From Bacteroides sp. (GTDB taxonomy: Bacteria; Bacillota; Clostridia; Oscillospirales; Ruminococcaceae): 64,000 nt of DNA. Location of the stretch: contig JAMPHV010000002.1 of NCBI GenBank assembly GCA_023663265.1, forward strand, positions 1 through 64,000, given 5' to 3'. Under the pieces are notes generated by a model, which searched no databases, was not told the origin of the DNA, and saw only the letters and a program-made list of their open reading frames with translations. Numbering within the stretch: the stretch's first letter is position 1; each line of letters begins with the position of its first letter. Shown here in pieces: positions 24,808-35,563 of the stretch. Both the position numbers and the translations under genes were made by a program.

Positions 24808-25947
24808 ATGAAAAGTATTTTGGATATAGAGCTTAAAAGCTCGTTTAAATATCAGATGATATTTTTTGTCAGCGCATTGATGCATACTATATTCTTTTGT
24901 ATGTTTTTGTATAATGAAATGTACGGCTTGATGATAGCTAATATAGCAAGCATATCGTTCTATCTCTCGGGAGGAGTCGTGAGCCGAAAGGGAAATATGG
25001 AAAAGCACGGATCTGCCTGGATAATGGCGGCATATGCCGAAATTACGGTGCATGCGGCTTTGTGCACCATATGGCTGGGATTTGAGCCGTGCTTTTATCT
25101 TTATTGGATAGTGGCTCTTATGGTCTCGGCTTACGTTGCGTATCTTGCCTGTGAAAAACAGACATTTCTTAAAATGATTTCGGCATTTTCCGTTATAACG
25201 ATTATAACAATGGGCTTTTGCCTGGTTTACCTTCACTTTTTCGATCCAATTTATACAGCGGGTTTTGATAAGGTCCTCGATAAAAATCAAACGGAATTTA
25301 TGCGCGCGGTCAATGTATTTTTTGATACTGTCGTTACGCTGTTCTTTTCGGGAATGTTCATAATGGAGATACATACTCTTATCCGAAAGCTCAACACGGC
25401 GAACGAAAAGCTGAACTACAGCGCGATGCACGACGCCTTGACGGGGCTTTACAACCGACGCAGCCTGTATAAGCTGTATGATGAAATGAAGGACAAGGGG
25501 CATTTCTGCGTCATAATGGGCGATATCGACAATTTCAAAAAAATAAACGACACCTACGGGCACGGCTGCGGCGACGAGGTCTTGAAAAATATTTCGGCGA
25601 TCATAAACGACACGGCGGCGCAAAACGACATAGCGTGCCGTTGGGGAGGCGAGGAATTTCTTTTGGTCGTAAGAGGAACAAAGGAAGAATGTCTTGAGCG
25701 TCTTAAAGAAATGAGAAACCGTATTCTTGCGCTGAGAATAGAGTACAACGATATTCAGATCAAGGTCACCATGACCTTCGGCTTTGTGGACTGTCTGGAG
25801 ATACTGGAGCATACCGAGCTTATAGACCCGTCCGTAAATATAGACGCTTTGGTGCAGATCGCCGATACAAGACTGTATTACGGAAAGGAAAACGGAAAGA
25901 ATACCATTGTTTCCTCTAACGTTGAAAACGCGGAGCTTTGCGGTTGA
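24808..25947 (+). CDS. Membrane-bound diguanylate cyclase (GGDEF)
   Basis: 379 residues. About five or six membrane helices in residues 15-185 form an unclassified sensor, followed by a short helical linker and a GGDEF domain (about 205-370): HDALTGLYNRRSLY, GDIDNFKKINDTYGH and the active site CRWGGEEF. The catalytic GGEEF is intact, so it should make c-di-GMP. The position for the inhibitory RxxD site reads AQND, so product inhibition through that site is unlikely. Opposes the EAL protein encoded at 3.8-6.4 kb. Confidence 0.92.
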   Translation: MKSILDIELKSSFKYQMIFFVSALMHTIFFCMFLYNEMYGLMIANIASISFYLSGGVVSRKGNMEKHGSAWIMAAYAEITVHAALCTIWLGFEPCFYLYWIVALMVSAYVAYLACEKQTFLKMISAFSVITIITMGFCLVYLHFFDPIYTAGFDKVLDKNQTEFMRAVNVFFDTVVTLFFSGMFIMEIHTLIRKLNTANEKLNYSAMHDALTGLYNRRSLYKLYDEMKDKGHFCVIMGDIDNFKKINDTYGHGCGDEVLKNISAIINDTAAQNDIACRWGGEEFLLVVRGTKEECLERLKEMRNRILALRIEYNDIQIKVTMTFGFVDCLEILEHTELIDPSVNIDALVQIADTRLYYGKENGKNTIVSSNVENAELCG

Positions 25948-25972
25948 TTTTTTAAAGAGAAAGGAAAAACAA

Positions 25973-26803
25973 ATGAGCGAATGTACACATGACTGTTCCT
26001 CCTGCGGCGAGAGCTGTTCGGCAAGAACGGAGCCGCAGGATATGAGAGAAAAGCCCCACCCTCTTTCAAGGATAAAAAAGATAATCGCCGTTGTAAGCGG
26101 TAAGGGGGGAGTAGGCAAAAGCATGGTCACCTCGATGCTTGCCGCTCATACCAACAGAAGCGGAAAAAACACCGCCATATTGGACGCCGATATAACGGGA
26201 CCCTCTATACCGCAGGCTTTCGGACTTACAGGACAGGCGTACGGCGATGAAAACGGTATTCTCCCCGTAAAAACGGCTAAGGGAATAAGCGTTATTTCGC
26301 TTAATCTGCTTATCGAGCATACCACCGACCCTGTTATATGGAGAGGTCCGGTCATTGCGGGTGTGGTCAAGCAGTTTTGGACGGACGTTATATGGGGCGA
26401 CGTGGATTATATGTTTATCGATATGCCTCCGGGCACCGGCGACGTGCCGCTGACGGTATTCCAGTCCGTTCCCGTTGACGGGATAATCGTTGTCACAAGT
26501 CCCCAGGAGCTGGTTTCAATGATAGTCGAAAAAGCGGTGAATATGGCTAAGGCCATGAATATTCCCATTCTCGGCATCGTTGAAAATATGAGCTATTTTA
26601 AATGCGGCGTCTGCGGCAAGGAGCACGGTATTTTCGGCGAGAGCCATATCAAAGAGACCGCCGAGCGTTTTGGAATAGCTTCGGTATGCAGACTGCCCAT
26701 AAATCCCTCTATAGCTTTGATGGCGGATAAAGGACAGGGCGACGATATGCGGGAGGAAGCTATAGAAGGCTTCCTTGACGAAATAGTAAAAAAATTGCAA
26801 TAA
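25973..26803 (+). CDS. Mrp/NBP35 family iron-sulfur carrier ATPase
   Basis: 276 residues from MSECTHDC, with AAAGGAAAAA upstream; the frame is open further 5' but that part overlaps the GGDEF gene. N-terminal cysteine cluster CTHDCSSCGESC, deviant Walker A VVSGKGGVGKSM, DADITGPSIP, DMPPGTGD and the C-terminal CGVCG pair that holds the transferred Fe-S cluster. Clostridial Mrp proteins with an extra N-terminal Cys cluster are common. Likely loads Fe-S clusters onto apo-proteins. Confidence 0.92.
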   Translation: MSECTHDCSSCGESCSARTEPQDMREKPHPLSRIKKIIAVVSGKGGVGKSMVTSMLAAHTNRSGKNTAILDADITGPSIPQAFGLTGQAYGDENGILPVKTAKGISVISLNLLIEHTTDPVIWRGPVIAGVVKQFWTDVIWGDVDYMFIDMPPGTGDVPLTVFQSVPVDGIIVVTSPQELVSMIVEKAVNMAKAMNIPILGIVENMSYFKCGVCGKEHGIFGESHIKETAERFGIASVCRLPINPSIALMADKGQGDDMREEAIEGFLDEIVKKLQ

Positions 26804-26818
26804 AAATAAACAGTATTT

Positions 26819-26862
26819 ACCGCTCGGAGGACGCAGATGCGTCAAAATCCGAGCGGTTTTTT
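26819..26862 (+). terminator. Terminator after mrp
   Basis: ACCGCTCGGA pairs with TCCGAGCGGT and is followed by TTTTTT. The loop itself holds a small hairpin, GACGCA/TGCGTC. Confidence 0.88.
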
Positions 26863-26982
26863 CGTAATTTCAACAAACGCCTTTCCGAAAACGTTTTTCG
26901 TCAATTTTTTTCTTTTGCGGGTAGTACAATGATATAGGCAAATCAAAAAACATATCGGAATTTTAAAGAAAGGATCGTTGAA

Positions 26983-29232
26983 ATGGAAAAAGAGCTTTTT
27001 TCAAAGCCGAATTATTTTAAATATCCCCTGATAATTTTTTGCGGCTTTGGGTTCGCTTTGGCTTCGCTTATGGAAAAAATATCGCCCTTCGGTATAGCGC
27101 TGATAGGCAGTATGAAAGGAGCCGACTGTCTTGCCGCGTTTGTCGGAGCGGCGCTGGGTTATCTTATGAAAGGCGATTTTGTAATGGCTGTACCGCCTAT
27201 TGCGGCGGGAGCGGCGGTTTGCGTGCTTAAAATTTTTTCGGGAAGGATAAAGGGAATCGGCGGCAGGCTTGTGAGCGGCGCGCTGACGGGAGCGGCGGTG
27301 CTGCTTATAAACATAGTGACCGCGGCGGAGGCTTCGGATATACTTCTTGCCTTTGCCTTTGGTCTTATAGCCGCTATAACGAGCTATACCTTTTCGGATA
27401 TAAGAGAACGGCTCAAAAAAGGCGAAAGGCTTATGTCGGGAAAGCCTTTGTCTCTCCTGCCCGCAGGGGTATCTCTTCTATTTATGGTCGCGGCACTTTC
27501 GGACTTGTCCTTTGGGATCTTTAATTTCGGATCGATCGCGTCGGGGATAATCGCTTTAACGGCGGTTTACCGTTTTCGTTTAAGCGGCGGGGCGGCTTTG
27601 GGGATAATCTGCGCAATGGGCATGGCGATAGGAAGCGGGACTCTTATTTACGCGTCGCTTGCTCTTTCGGCGGGTGCGCTTGCGGCGGCGGTTATTGCTC
27701 ATAAGGGGCGGATACCCATGGCTTCCGCCTTTCTTCTCGCCTGTGCGGTCGGGGGCGGTGTTTTGGGTATGGACAGGACGATGCTTTCCTTTATCGCCAA
27801 TATGCTGACTTCATCGGTAATATTTATGGCGCTTCCGCTGAATCATATCATGGAAAAAGTAAAGCCCGGGGCGGGCGGCTTTTCCGAAGGTTTAGCGGCA
27901 GAGGTGCTTGCAGGGCGGCTTGAATTGGTCGGGAATACCGTGGGCGAGCTGCGCTATGCGGTGGAAAAAACCGCAGAGGCTTTGGAGGGCGCGGCGGACA
28001 GCGATTTGTCCAATGTTTATAATTACGCCTGCGATAAAGTGTGCAAAAGCTGCCGCTTCAATATGAAATGCTGGGGCGAGGAGTACAACGATTCCGCAAG
28101 AATTATGAACGGATTTATAAGAGCGCTGCGCTGCGGAGACAGGGTAACGCCAAATCATTTCGGAGGAGCATTGTCGGAAAGATGCCAAAGAAAACAGCAG
28201 CTTTGCGACGCCGTAAACAAACGGTACGACGACGTCGTTGCAATAGGACAGATGAACAGACGGATAAAGGAGATGAGAAACGTACTCACCAAGCAGCTCG
28301 ACAATACCGAAAGATTATTCGGCTCAATAGCGGAGGAGTTCGGCAAGGAGGTCGTTTATAATCCCGAGGAATCGGTAAAGGTAGGAAGACTTTTGGAAAG
28401 ATGCGGCTTAAGCTCGCCTAAGGCGGCAGTGAAAACGATCGACGGAAATATGACGATAGAAGCCTACGGCGGCGGCGAGCTTGCCTGTACCGCCGAGGAG
28501 CTGGGCGATATGCTTATAGAAATGCTCCAAAGAGAATTTGATCTTCCGTGTATATTGGAATTCGGAAAAAAAGTAAGAATAACGGCGTTTCAGAGAGCGG
28601 AGTACGGCATAAAATCCGCGTCGTGCCAATACAGCCGCAGAAAAGGATCCGCAAACGGGGATTTTGTCACAGCCTGTGTGGACGGGAAAGGAAAATATTA
28701 CAGCATTGTATCGGACGGAATGGGAAGCGGCACAAGGGCGAGGATCGACAGCGCTTTTGCTTGCGGACTGCTGACAAAATTTCTTGAAAGCGGCGTGGGT
28801 GCGGAGGCGGCGATCGAGATGCTGAATACCGCTCTTATGGTGAAGTCCTCCGATGAAAGCTTTGCCACCCTTGACGTGTGTATGATCGATCTGTACACGG
28901 GAAAAACCACTCTTTACAAGGCGGGAGGAGCCGACACCTTTGTACGCAGCGGAAAGAAGGTGACCAAAATAAAGGGAAGCGGTCTTCCCGTGGGAGTAAG
29001 CGGTACGCTGTCCCTATTTTCTCAAAGCTTTTCCGCGGAGGAGGACGATGTTATTATTATGACCACGGACGGCGCGGACCTGTCCGAGCAATGGCTCGAG
29101 CAAGCGTTTTTAAGAGAGAGCGGAGGCAATATGGAGGAGCTTGTCAAAACAGTGGCGGGCGCGGCAAGATTCAACTGTGAAAAGGGAAGAGAGGACGATA
29201 TTTCGATCGTTGCCCTTCAGTTGAAAAAGTAA
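26983..29232 (+). CDS. spoIIE: Stage II sporulation protein E (SpoIIE) phosphatase
   Basis: 749 residues, slightly shorter than the roughly 820 of Bacillus. About ten membrane helices (residues 12-300) are followed by a cytosolic linker with a Cys cluster (CDKVCKSCRFNMKCWGEEY) and a C-terminal PP2C phosphatase domain (about 545-745: CVDGKGKYYSIVSDGMGSGTRA, TLDVCMIDLYTG, MTTDGADL, REDDISIVALQL). It dephosphorylates SpoIIAA and so activates sigma-F in the forespore. This strongly suggests an endospore-forming lineage. Confidence 0.95.
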   Translation: MEKELFSKPNYFKYPLIIFCGFGFALASLMEKISPFGIALIGSMKGADCLAAFVGAALGYLMKGDFVMAVPPIAAGAAVCVLKIFSGRIKGIGGRLVSGALTGAAVLLINIVTAAEASDILLAFAFGLIAAITSYTFSDIRERLKKGERLMSGKPLSLLPAGVSLLFMVAALSDLSFGIFNFGSIASGIIALTAVYRFRLSGGAALGIICAMGMAIGSGTLIYASLALSAGALAAAVIAHKGRIPMASAFLLACAVGGGVLGMDRTMLSFIANMLTSSVIFMALPLNHIMEKVKPGAGGFSEGLAAEVLAGRLELVGNTVGELRYAVEKTAEALEGAADSDLSNVYNYACDKVCKSCRFNMKCWGEEYNDSARIMNGFIRALRCGDRVTPNHFGGALSERCQRKQQLCDAVNKRYDDVVAIGQMNRRIKEMRNVLTKQLDNTERLFGSIAEEFGKEVVYNPEESVKVGRLLERCGLSSPKAAVKTIDGNMTIEAYGGGELACTAEELGDMLIEMLQREFDLPCILEFGKKVRITAFQRAEYGIKSASCQYSRRKGSANGDFVTACVDGKGKYYSIVSDGMGSGTRARIDSAFACGLLTKFLESGVGAEAAIEMLNTALMVKSSDESFATLDVCMIDLYTGKTTLYKAGGADTFVRSGKKVTKIKGSGLPVGVSGTLSLFSQSFSAEEDDVIIMTTDGADLSEQWLEQAFLRESGGNMEELVKTVAGAARFNCEKGREDDISIVALQLKK

Positions 29233-29326
29233 AGGCTTCTTTTATATGGTTCAAATTTAAATATTGTGAAACTGTACAAAAATGACAGCTTAAAAAAAGC
29301 AACTTTAATAAATTTTTAACAAACAC

Positions 29327-29355
29327 TTGAATTTCTCGGCAATGTGTGGTACAAT
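29327..29355 (+). promoter_or_regulatory. Promoter of the glycogen operon
   Basis: TTGAAT, 17 bases, TACAAT, ending about 90 bases before glgB. No transcription stop was recognised between it and glgB. Confidence 0.75.
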
Positions 29356-29446
29356 CATCATAAGGTAAAAAATTACCAAAAAGGCGAACCTTGCATTACT
29401 CATTTTTATTTATTTCTACAAGATCAGAAAAGAAAGGTTGGTTTCC

Positions 29447-31486
29447 ATGGCAATTCAAAATAACAGAGATTATGAAGTGGCTCTGCACTTTTTCCATGAA
29501 GGAAGCGCTACCGAAGCCTATGACTTTTTCGGTTCTCATTTTTGTGAGAGAGATGGGAAAAAGGGCGTTGTCTTTCGCGTGTGGGCTCCCCACGCTAACT
29601 CTGTCAGCGTAGTGGGAGATTTTAACCACTGGGACAGATATAAAAGCCGCATGCAGAGGGTAAGCAATGACGGCAGCGTTTGGGAGCTGTTTATACCCGA
29701 TCTTAAGACCTATGATATTTATAAATACAGTATTGAAAGCTCGCAGGGGCAGATCAAGCTGAAAGCCGATCCTTACGGATACCATATGGAGACACGCCCC
29801 AATACCGCCACAAAAATTTACGATATCGACGGTTTTAAGTGGAATGACGAAAAATGGCTAAAGGACCGCGTATCAAAGAACATATACGATTCGGCGATAA
29901 ACATATACGAGATACATTTAAATTCGTGGATGGAGAAGCACAACGAGGACGAGCTGTTTAATTATATGGAGCTTGCCAAAAAGCTGATCCCTTACGTAAA
30001 AAAAATGGGCTATACTCATATCGAGATCATGCCTGTTGCGGAGTTTCCCTTCGACGGCTCGTGGGGTTATCAGCAGATAGGTTATTATGCGCCTACCTCA
30101 CGTTTCGGTACTCCTCACGACTTTATGGAATTTGTGGATTATTGCCACCAAAACGGAATCGGACTTATCTTAGACTGGGTCCCCGCTCATTTTCCCAAAG
30201 ACGCGGCGGGGCTTTACGAATTTGACGGAGGCTATTGCTATGAATACGCCGAGCCGCTCAAAAGAGAGCATCTGAACTGGGGCACAAGAGTTTTCGACTG
30301 GGGTAAGCCCGAGGTCCAGAGCTTCCTTATATCCAATGCGAACTACTGGCTTGATAAATACCATGTTGACGGGCTGCGCGTCGATGCCGTCGCATCAATG
30401 CTTTATCTCGACTACGACCGTAAGGACGGACAATGGCAGAGAAACGTCAGGGGCGGCAATGAAAATCTTGAAGCCATAGCGTTTTTGCAGAAGCTAAATA
30501 CCGCATTATTTGGCAAGCACGAGAATATACTGATGATTGCGGAGGAATCCACGGCATGGCCTATGGTAACAAAGCCCGCCGATGTGGGAGGCTTAGGCTT
30601 CAACTTTAAATGGAATATGGGCTGGATGAACGATATGATAGCCTATATGTCAATGAATCCCGAATACCGTCCCTACCATCACAATATGCTTACCTTCTCG
30701 TTCTATTATGCGTTCTCGGAAAACTTTATACTGCCTATCTCCCACGACGAGGTGGTTTACGGAAAATGCTCAATGCTTGACAAGATGAGCGGTCCGCGCG
30801 ACAAGAGATTTGCGTCGTTAAGGACCTTCCTGGCGTATATGACCGCACACCCCGGCAAAAAACTCATGTTTATGGGACAGGAATTTGCTCAGTTCAAGGA
30901 ATGGAATTACAAGACAGGTCTCGATTGGGACGTGCTTGAGTTTGACGAGCATAAAAAGCACCGGCATTATGTCGAGGAGCTCAACAAATTTTATAACGAG
31001 CATAAGGAGCTTTGGGAGGCGGACAGCGACTGGAGCGGCTTTAAGTGGATAAGCAGCGACGATAATTCAAACTCGGTCATCGTATTCAGACGCTTTGACA
31101 GGAGCGGCGATGAGATCGTTGTTGTATGCAATTTCCAGCCCAACGCTCACGAGCAGTACAGCTTTGGCGTTCCGTACTATGCCGATTACGAGGAGATATT
31201 CACCACCGAAAGCCCCGAATTCGGAGGAGACGGACTGTTCAATAAAACCGTCAAATCCCAAAACGAGCCTATGCACGGCGAGCCTTATTCCCTCACGATA
31301 AAGATCGCTCCCATGTCCGCTATGTTTTTTAAGGCGAAGAACGTGCGTTCTCCCGAGGACGATCTGAAGAAAGAAGCAAAAAAAGCGGAGAAGGCGGCGG
31401 GAGAGAAAAAGAGCGCTTCCGCAGACGCAGCGCCCGCAAAGAAAAACACCCAATCCGTTAAGAAAACGGCAAAGTCCAAAAAGTGA
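29447..31486 (+). CDS. glgB: 1,4-alpha-glucan branching enzyme
   Basis: 679 residues from ATG 29447 with AGAAAGG nine bases upstream; an in-frame TTG at 29438 is too close to that site. It makes alpha-1,6 branches in glycogen. N-terminal CBM48 ([20 protein letters not shown]), GH13 barrel with the catalytic regions [28 protein letters not shown] and [10 protein letters not shown]. Unusual: after the family's normal end the last 40 residues are a Lys/Ala-rich tail ([15 protein letters not shown], then AAPAKKN and KKTAKSKK), perhaps an electrostatic anchor. First gene of glgBCD. Confidence 0.95.
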   Translation: MAIQNNRDYEVALHFFHEGSATEAYDFFGSHFCERDGKKGVVFRVWAPHANSVSVVGDFNHWDRYKSRMQRVSNDGSVWELFIPDLKTYDIYKYSIESSQGQIKLKADPYGYHMETRPNTATKIYDIDGFKWNDEKWLKDRVSKNIYDSAINIYEIHLNSWMEKHNEDELFNYMELAKKLIPYVKKMGYTHIEIMPVAEFPFDGSWGYQQIGYYAPTSRFGTPHDFMEFVDYCHQNGIGLILDWVPAHFPKDAAGLYEFDGGYCYEYAEPLKREHLNWGTRVFDWGKPEVQSFLISNANYWLDKYHVDGLRVDAVASMLYLDYDRKDGQWQRNVRGGNENLEAIAFLQKLNTALFGKHENILMIAEESTAWPMVTKPADVGGLGFNFKWNMGWMNDMIAYMSMNPEYRPYHHNMLTFSFYYAFSENFILPISHDEVVYGKCSMLDKMSGPRDKRFASLRTFLAYMTAHPGKKLMFMGQEFAQFKEWNYKTGLDWDVLEFDEHKKHRHYVEELNKFYNEHKELWEADSDWSGFKWISSDDNSNSVIVFRRFDRSGDEIVVVCNFQPNAHEQYSFGVPYYADYEEIFTTESPEFGGDGLFNKTVKSQNEPMHGEPYSLTIKIAPMSAMFFKAKNVRSPEDDLKKEAKKAEKAAGEKKSASADAAPAKKNTQSVKKTAKSKK

Positions 31487-31526
31487 AAAGCAAACCGATA
31501 AAATAAAAACCATTGGAGGCAAAATT

Positions 31527-32732
31527 ATGAACCATGTAAAAAAAGAAATAGTTGCCATGCTTCTGGCAGGCGGACAGGGAAGCAGACTGTACGCTTTGAC
31601 GCAGGATATGGCAAAGCCTGCCGTTCCTTACGGAGGCAAGTACAGAATTATTGATTTCCCGCTTTCCAACTGTATTAACTCGGGCATTGACACGGTAGGC
31701 GTTTTGACGCAGTATCAGCCTCTCGTACTTAGCGAGTATATCGGCAACGGTCAGCCTTGGGACCTTAACCGTACTCATGGCGGCGTTCATGTATTACCCC
31801 CTTATGAGACCGCTTCCGGCAAGAGCTGGTACGCGGGCACCGCAAATGCGATATATCAGAATATGAGCTTTGTTGATCGCTACAATCCCGAATATGTCGC
31901 TATTTTATCCGGCGACCATATTTATAAAATGGATTACAGCGAAATGCTCGATTTCCATAAGAAAACCAATGCGGACGCAACTATTGCCGTTCTCGAGGTG
32001 CCTTGGGAGGAAGCGAGCCGCTTTGGCATTATGTCGGCGGACGAAAACAACGTTATCACCGAATTTGCGGAAAAGCCCAAGGAGCCTAAATCAAACCTTG
32101 CGTCAATGGGCGTTTATATTTTCACATGGAAGGTGCTGAAGCAGTATCTTATCGCTAACGAAAAGGACGAGACCGCTACAAAGGATTTCGGCAAGAACAT
32201 TATCCCCGCTATGCTTGAGGATAAGTGCAAAATGGTGGCTTACCATTTCTCCCAGTACTGGAAGGACGTAGGAACCATTGACAGCCTTTGGGAAGCAAAT
32301 ATGGACTGTCTTGACCCCAATGTTCCTCTTAACCTTTACGATAACAACTGGAAGATTTTCTCCCGCAACCCCGTAATGCCTCCTCATTACGCGGGAGTAA
32401 ACAGCAAGATAGAAAACTCGATGGTTGCCGAGGGCTGCAACATTTACGGCACCGTAGATTTTTCCATTCTGTTTTCCGGCGTAACGATAGAAGAGGGCGC
32501 GGTGGTGCGTGACAGTATCATAATGCCCAACACCGTTATCAAAAAGGACGCCGTTATCGAATATTCGATCGTCGGCGAGGACTGTGTTATCGGCGAGGGA
32601 TCGCATATAGGCGAACGTCCCGAAACTATCGAGGATAAGGACAAGTGGGGCGTTGCGGTCGTCGGACATAAGGTAAATGTCAGCGACAACGCCGTAGTTA
32701 AAGCAAAGGCTATGATTTCCGAATCTATTTGA
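31527..32732 (+). CDS. glgC: Glucose-1-phosphate adenylyltransferase, catalytic subunit
   Basis: 401 residues. Makes ADP-glucose for glycogen synthesis. Nucleotide-binding [13 protein letters not shown] with [40 protein letters not shown], the Lys in FWKD-like YWKDVGTID, and a C-terminal left-handed beta-helix. It lies 40 bases after glgB with TGGAGG upstream. Catalytic residues are present, unlike its partner GlgD. Confidence 0.95.
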   Translation: MNHVKKEIVAMLLAGGQGSRLYALTQDMAKPAVPYGGKYRIIDFPLSNCINSGIDTVGVLTQYQPLVLSEYIGNGQPWDLNRTHGGVHVLPPYETASGKSWYAGTANAIYQNMSFVDRYNPEYVAILSGDHIYKMDYSEMLDFHKKTNADATIAVLEVPWEEASRFGIMSADENNVITEFAEKPKEPKSNLASMGVYIFTWKVLKQYLIANEKDETATKDFGKNIIPAMLEDKCKMVAYHFSQYWKDVGTIDSLWEANMDCLDPNVPLNLYDNNWKIFSRNPVMPPHYAGVNSKIENSMVAEGCNIYGTVDFSILFSGVTIEEGAVVRDSIIMPNTVIKKDAVIEYSIVGEDCVIGEGSHIGERPETIEDKDKWGVAVVGHKVNVSDNAVVKAKAMISESI

Positions 32733-32779
32733 CCGGCACAGGCAATCATAAATTTTAAAACAGAAAGGAATTAAATTTC

Positions 32780-33904
32780 ATGGCTAATATGTCTAACGTG
32801 CTGGGCTTGATTTTTGCAAATATGCATGACAGCACAATTTCCGACCTTACAAAGCTTCGTACAATGGGAAGCGTTCCGTTTGGAGCAAGATACAGACTTA
32901 TCGATTTCACTCTTTCAAATATGGTAAACAGCGGTATCAATACCGTCGGCGTTATTACCAAGGCAAATTACCAGTCCCTTATTGACCATATCGGCTCGGG
33001 CGCCGAGTGGGATCTGTCAAGAAAGAACGGCGGTCTTCACATTCTTCCTCCCTACGGTCACATCAACGGCGGTTTGTACAGAGGAAGACTGGAGGCTCTC
33101 GCGGGAGTGCTTGATTTTATACGTCATAACGACGCGGAATATGTTTTGATAAGCGATACCGACGTAATCGCCAACATTGACCTAAGAAAGGTCGTTGAAA
33201 ATCACGAGGAAACGGGCGCCGACATCACGATGATCTACGCAAAAACCGTTTGCGACGCCGAACGCTCACGCACCAAAACTCTTTTGAGCGTTAACGACGC
33301 CGGCAAGGTATACGACATTCTTGTTCGTCCCGAGATCAGCGGCGAGCATAATGTAAGCTTGAATATGTTCGTAATGAAAAAGGATTTCCTTCAGCAGCTT
33401 ATTATAGAGAAGGCGGGGAAGAACCTTTACAGCTTTGAGGTCGATGTATTGCAGCATATGCTGGGCGAGCTTAATATCTACGGTTATAAGTTTGAGGGCT
33501 ACAACGCTCAGATCGACAGTATAAAAACTTATTTTTCCGCAAATATGGAGCTGATGAATCCTCATGTGCGCAAGGAGCTGTTTACAAGCGACGATCCCAT
33601 TTATACCAAGGTCCGTGACGAGGCTCCCGCTAAATACGGTCTTGATTCCGAGTGCAGAAACTCTATTATTGCCGACGGCTGCATAATTGAGGGCAAGGTT
33701 GAGAACTGCGTGCTTTTCAGAGGCGTTAAAATCGGCAAAAACGCGGTAGTTAAAAACTGTATCTTAATGCAGGATACCATTGTGGGCGAAAAGTGCGAAA
33801 TGAACTACGTTATTACCGATAAGAACGTTATGATCGGAAATTACCGCAGCATCGGCGGCACCGAATCATATCCTATCTTTGTCGGCAAGGGCGCGTCGGT
33901 TTGA
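32780..33904 (+). CDS. glgD: GlgD subunit of ADP-glucose pyrophosphorylase
   Basis: 374 residues, homologous to GlgC but with the GGxGxRL loop replaced by LIFANMHDSTISDLT, as usual in GlgD. It should be a regulatory or weakly active partner forming the GlgCD heterotetramer typical of Firmicutes. ARYRLIDFTLSNMVNSGI and a beta-helix C-terminus are intact. No glgA or glgP follows, so the rest of the pathway lies elsewhere. Confidence 0.93.
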   Translation: MANMSNVLGLIFANMHDSTISDLTKLRTMGSVPFGARYRLIDFTLSNMVNSGINTVGVITKANYQSLIDHIGSGAEWDLSRKNGGLHILPPYGHINGGLYRGRLEALAGVLDFIRHNDAEYVLISDTDVIANIDLRKVVENHEETGADITMIYAKTVCDAERSRTKTLLSVNDAGKVYDILVRPEISGEHNVSLNMFVMKKDFLQQLIIEKAGKNLYSFEVDVLQHMLGELNIYGYKFEGYNAQIDSIKTYFSANMELMNPHVRKELFTSDDPIYTKVRDEAPAKYGLDSECRNSIIADGCIIEGKVENCVLFRGVKIGKNAVVKNCILMQDTIVGEKCEMNYVITDKNVMIGNYRSIGGTESYPIFVGKGASV

Positions 33905-33950
33905 TAAGCGGTAAAAGCAGCGCTTAATCCCTTAAAAACCCCGTTTAACG

Positions 33951-33981
33951 GAAAGTCGGTAAAAGCTACCGGCTTTCTTTG
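33951..33981 (+). terminator. Terminator after glgD
   Basis: GAAAGTCGGTA pairs with TACCGGCTTTC (one wobble), followed by TTTGTT. Confidence 0.75.
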
Positions 33982-33990
33982 TTAAAAAGC

Positions 33991-34019
33991 TTGACGATAT
34001 TTTGCTTTTTGTGTATAAT
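33991..34019 (+). promoter_or_regulatory. Promoter of the polyphosphate kinase gene
   Basis: TTGACG, 17 bases, TATAAT, ending 39 bases before ATG. It separates the gene from the glycogen operon. Confidence 0.8.
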
Positions 34020-34058
34020 AATAACATATAACTATACATACCGAAAGGAATTTACCTT

Positions 34059-35561
34059 ATGCTTGACAGATTTATTCAGACCGAACAGCCTGCCGCGGAT
34101 AAGGAAGCCTATAAAGGACAGGCAGATGTTTTAAAAACCCGTTTAAAGGCTTTGGAGCAGGAGATAAAAGCAAAAAAGCTTCCCGTGATCATTTTATTTG
34201 AGGGCTGGGGAGCTTCGGGAAAGGGATATGTTATCAGCAAGACCATAAACTGCCTCGATCCCCGTTCCTATAAGGTCTACTCCACCGTAAAGGCAACCGA
34301 AACGGAAAAGCGTATGCCCTTAATGCACCGCTTTTGGAATAATATTCCCGAAAAAGGAAAGCTTTGCATATTTGACAGAAGCTGGTATCAAGAGATCGTT
34401 CCCGCGTTCCCCGAGGACGGGATCAGCGAGGAGGAGGTCGTAGAACGTATAAACACCGTTAACGTATTTGAAAGGCAGCTTACGGACGACGGTTATCTTA
34501 TAATAAAAATATTTTTACAGATCGACCGCCGCGAGCAGAAGCGGCGCTTTAAAAAGCTTTTGGACAGCAAGGCTACCAACTGGAGAGTTACCGATCTCGA
34601 TCTTAAGAGAAACAGAAATTACGAAAAGTATTTTGTGGAATACGACAAAATGTTGGAAGCCACCAATACGGAAAACGCGCCTTGGACGGTAATAAACTCG
34701 GACAATAAGTACCGCACCGTATGCGAGGTATTTAAGACGATTATTTCCGCCGTTGACTCCAAGCTTTTGAACAAGCCGCTTGAAATTGGCGAGGAGCCAA
34801 AGCGAAGGGTTGCCAAGGAGATATTTACCATGGCTACCAAGCCGCCCTTGTCGTTGATCAAATTAGATAAGACCTTAAGCGACGATATTTACGCCGAGGA
34901 GCTGAAAAAACAGCAAAAGCGGCTTTCAAAGCTGCATCAAAGATTGTACGCGCAAAAGCTTCCGGTGGTCATCTGTTTCGAGGGCTGGGACGCGGCAGGG
35001 AAGGGAGGCACCATAAGAAGGATCGCGTCCGCGCTTGACCCACGGGGGTTTGAGGCGGTGCCTATAGCGGTGCCCGAGCCGAGAGAGCTTAACCGTCATT
35101 ATCTTTGGAGATTTTGGCAAAGTCTTCCCAAGACGGGACACGTTGTGATTTTTGACCGCACATGGTACGGCAGAGTTATGGTGGAGCGCATAGAAGGCAT
35201 CACCGAGGAAAAGCGTTGGAGAGCGGCTTATCAGGAGATAAACGAGTTTGAGAACAATTTGTTTGAAAGCGGTATTTTGGTGCTTAAATTCTGGATGCAC
35301 ATTGACAAGGACGAGCAGCTCCGCCGCTTCAACGACCGTATGAATACTCCCGAAAAGCGCTGGAAAATCACCGATGAGGACTGGCGCAACCGCGACAAAT
35401 GGGATCAGTATGAAATCGCGGTAAACGAAATGCTTCAAAAAACCTCAACCGATTTCGCGCCCTGGCATGTTATTGAAAACAACGATAAGAAATACGGAAG
35501 AATAAGAACGCTCAACATAATTAACGATACCATTGAGATGTGGATAGAAAAGCATAGTTAA
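34059..35561 (+). CDS. Two-domain PPK2: polyphosphate:AMP phosphotransferase
   Basis: 500 residues with two PPK2 domains (about 10-245 and 265-495). Domain 1: LFEGWGASGKGYVIS and DRSWYQEIV. Domain 2: CFEGWDAAGKGGTIRR, FDRTWYGRVMVERIEG. Two-domain PPK2 proteins are class II enzymes that phosphorylate AMP to ADP with polyphosphate (the Pap type). In the characterised examples the C-terminal domain is the catalytic one, and here it also has the more canonical Walker A. Single gene bounded by promoter and terminator. Confidence 0.9.
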   Translation: MLDRFIQTEQPAADKEAYKGQADVLKTRLKALEQEIKAKKLPVIILFEGWGASGKGYVISKTINCLDPRSYKVYSTVKATETEKRMPLMHRFWNNIPEKGKLCIFDRSWYQEIVPAFPEDGISEEEVVERINTVNVFERQLTDDGYLIIKIFLQIDRREQKRRFKKLLDSKATNWRVTDLDLKRNRNYEKYFVEYDKMLEATNTENAPWTVINSDNKYRTVCEVFKTIISAVDSKLLNKPLEIGEEPKRRVAKEIFTMATKPPLSLIKLDKTLSDDIYAEELKKQQKRLSKLHQRLYAQKLPVVICFEGWDAAGKGGTIRRIASALDPRGFEAVPIAVPEPRELNRHYLWRFWQSLPKTGHVVIFDRTWYGRVMVERIEGITEEKRWRAAYQEINEFENNLFESGILVLKFWMHIDKDEQLRRFNDRMNTPEKRWKITDEDWRNRDKWDQYEIAVNEMLQKTSTDFAPWHVIENNDKKYGRIRTLNIINDTIEMWIEKHS

Positions 35562-35563
35562 AT

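Noticed and set aside
24772..26130. 452-codon minus-strand open frame opposite the GGDEF and Mrp genes
   Set aside because: Product rich in His, Tyr and Arg without domains; both plus-strand genes have clear motifs, promoter and ribosome sites.
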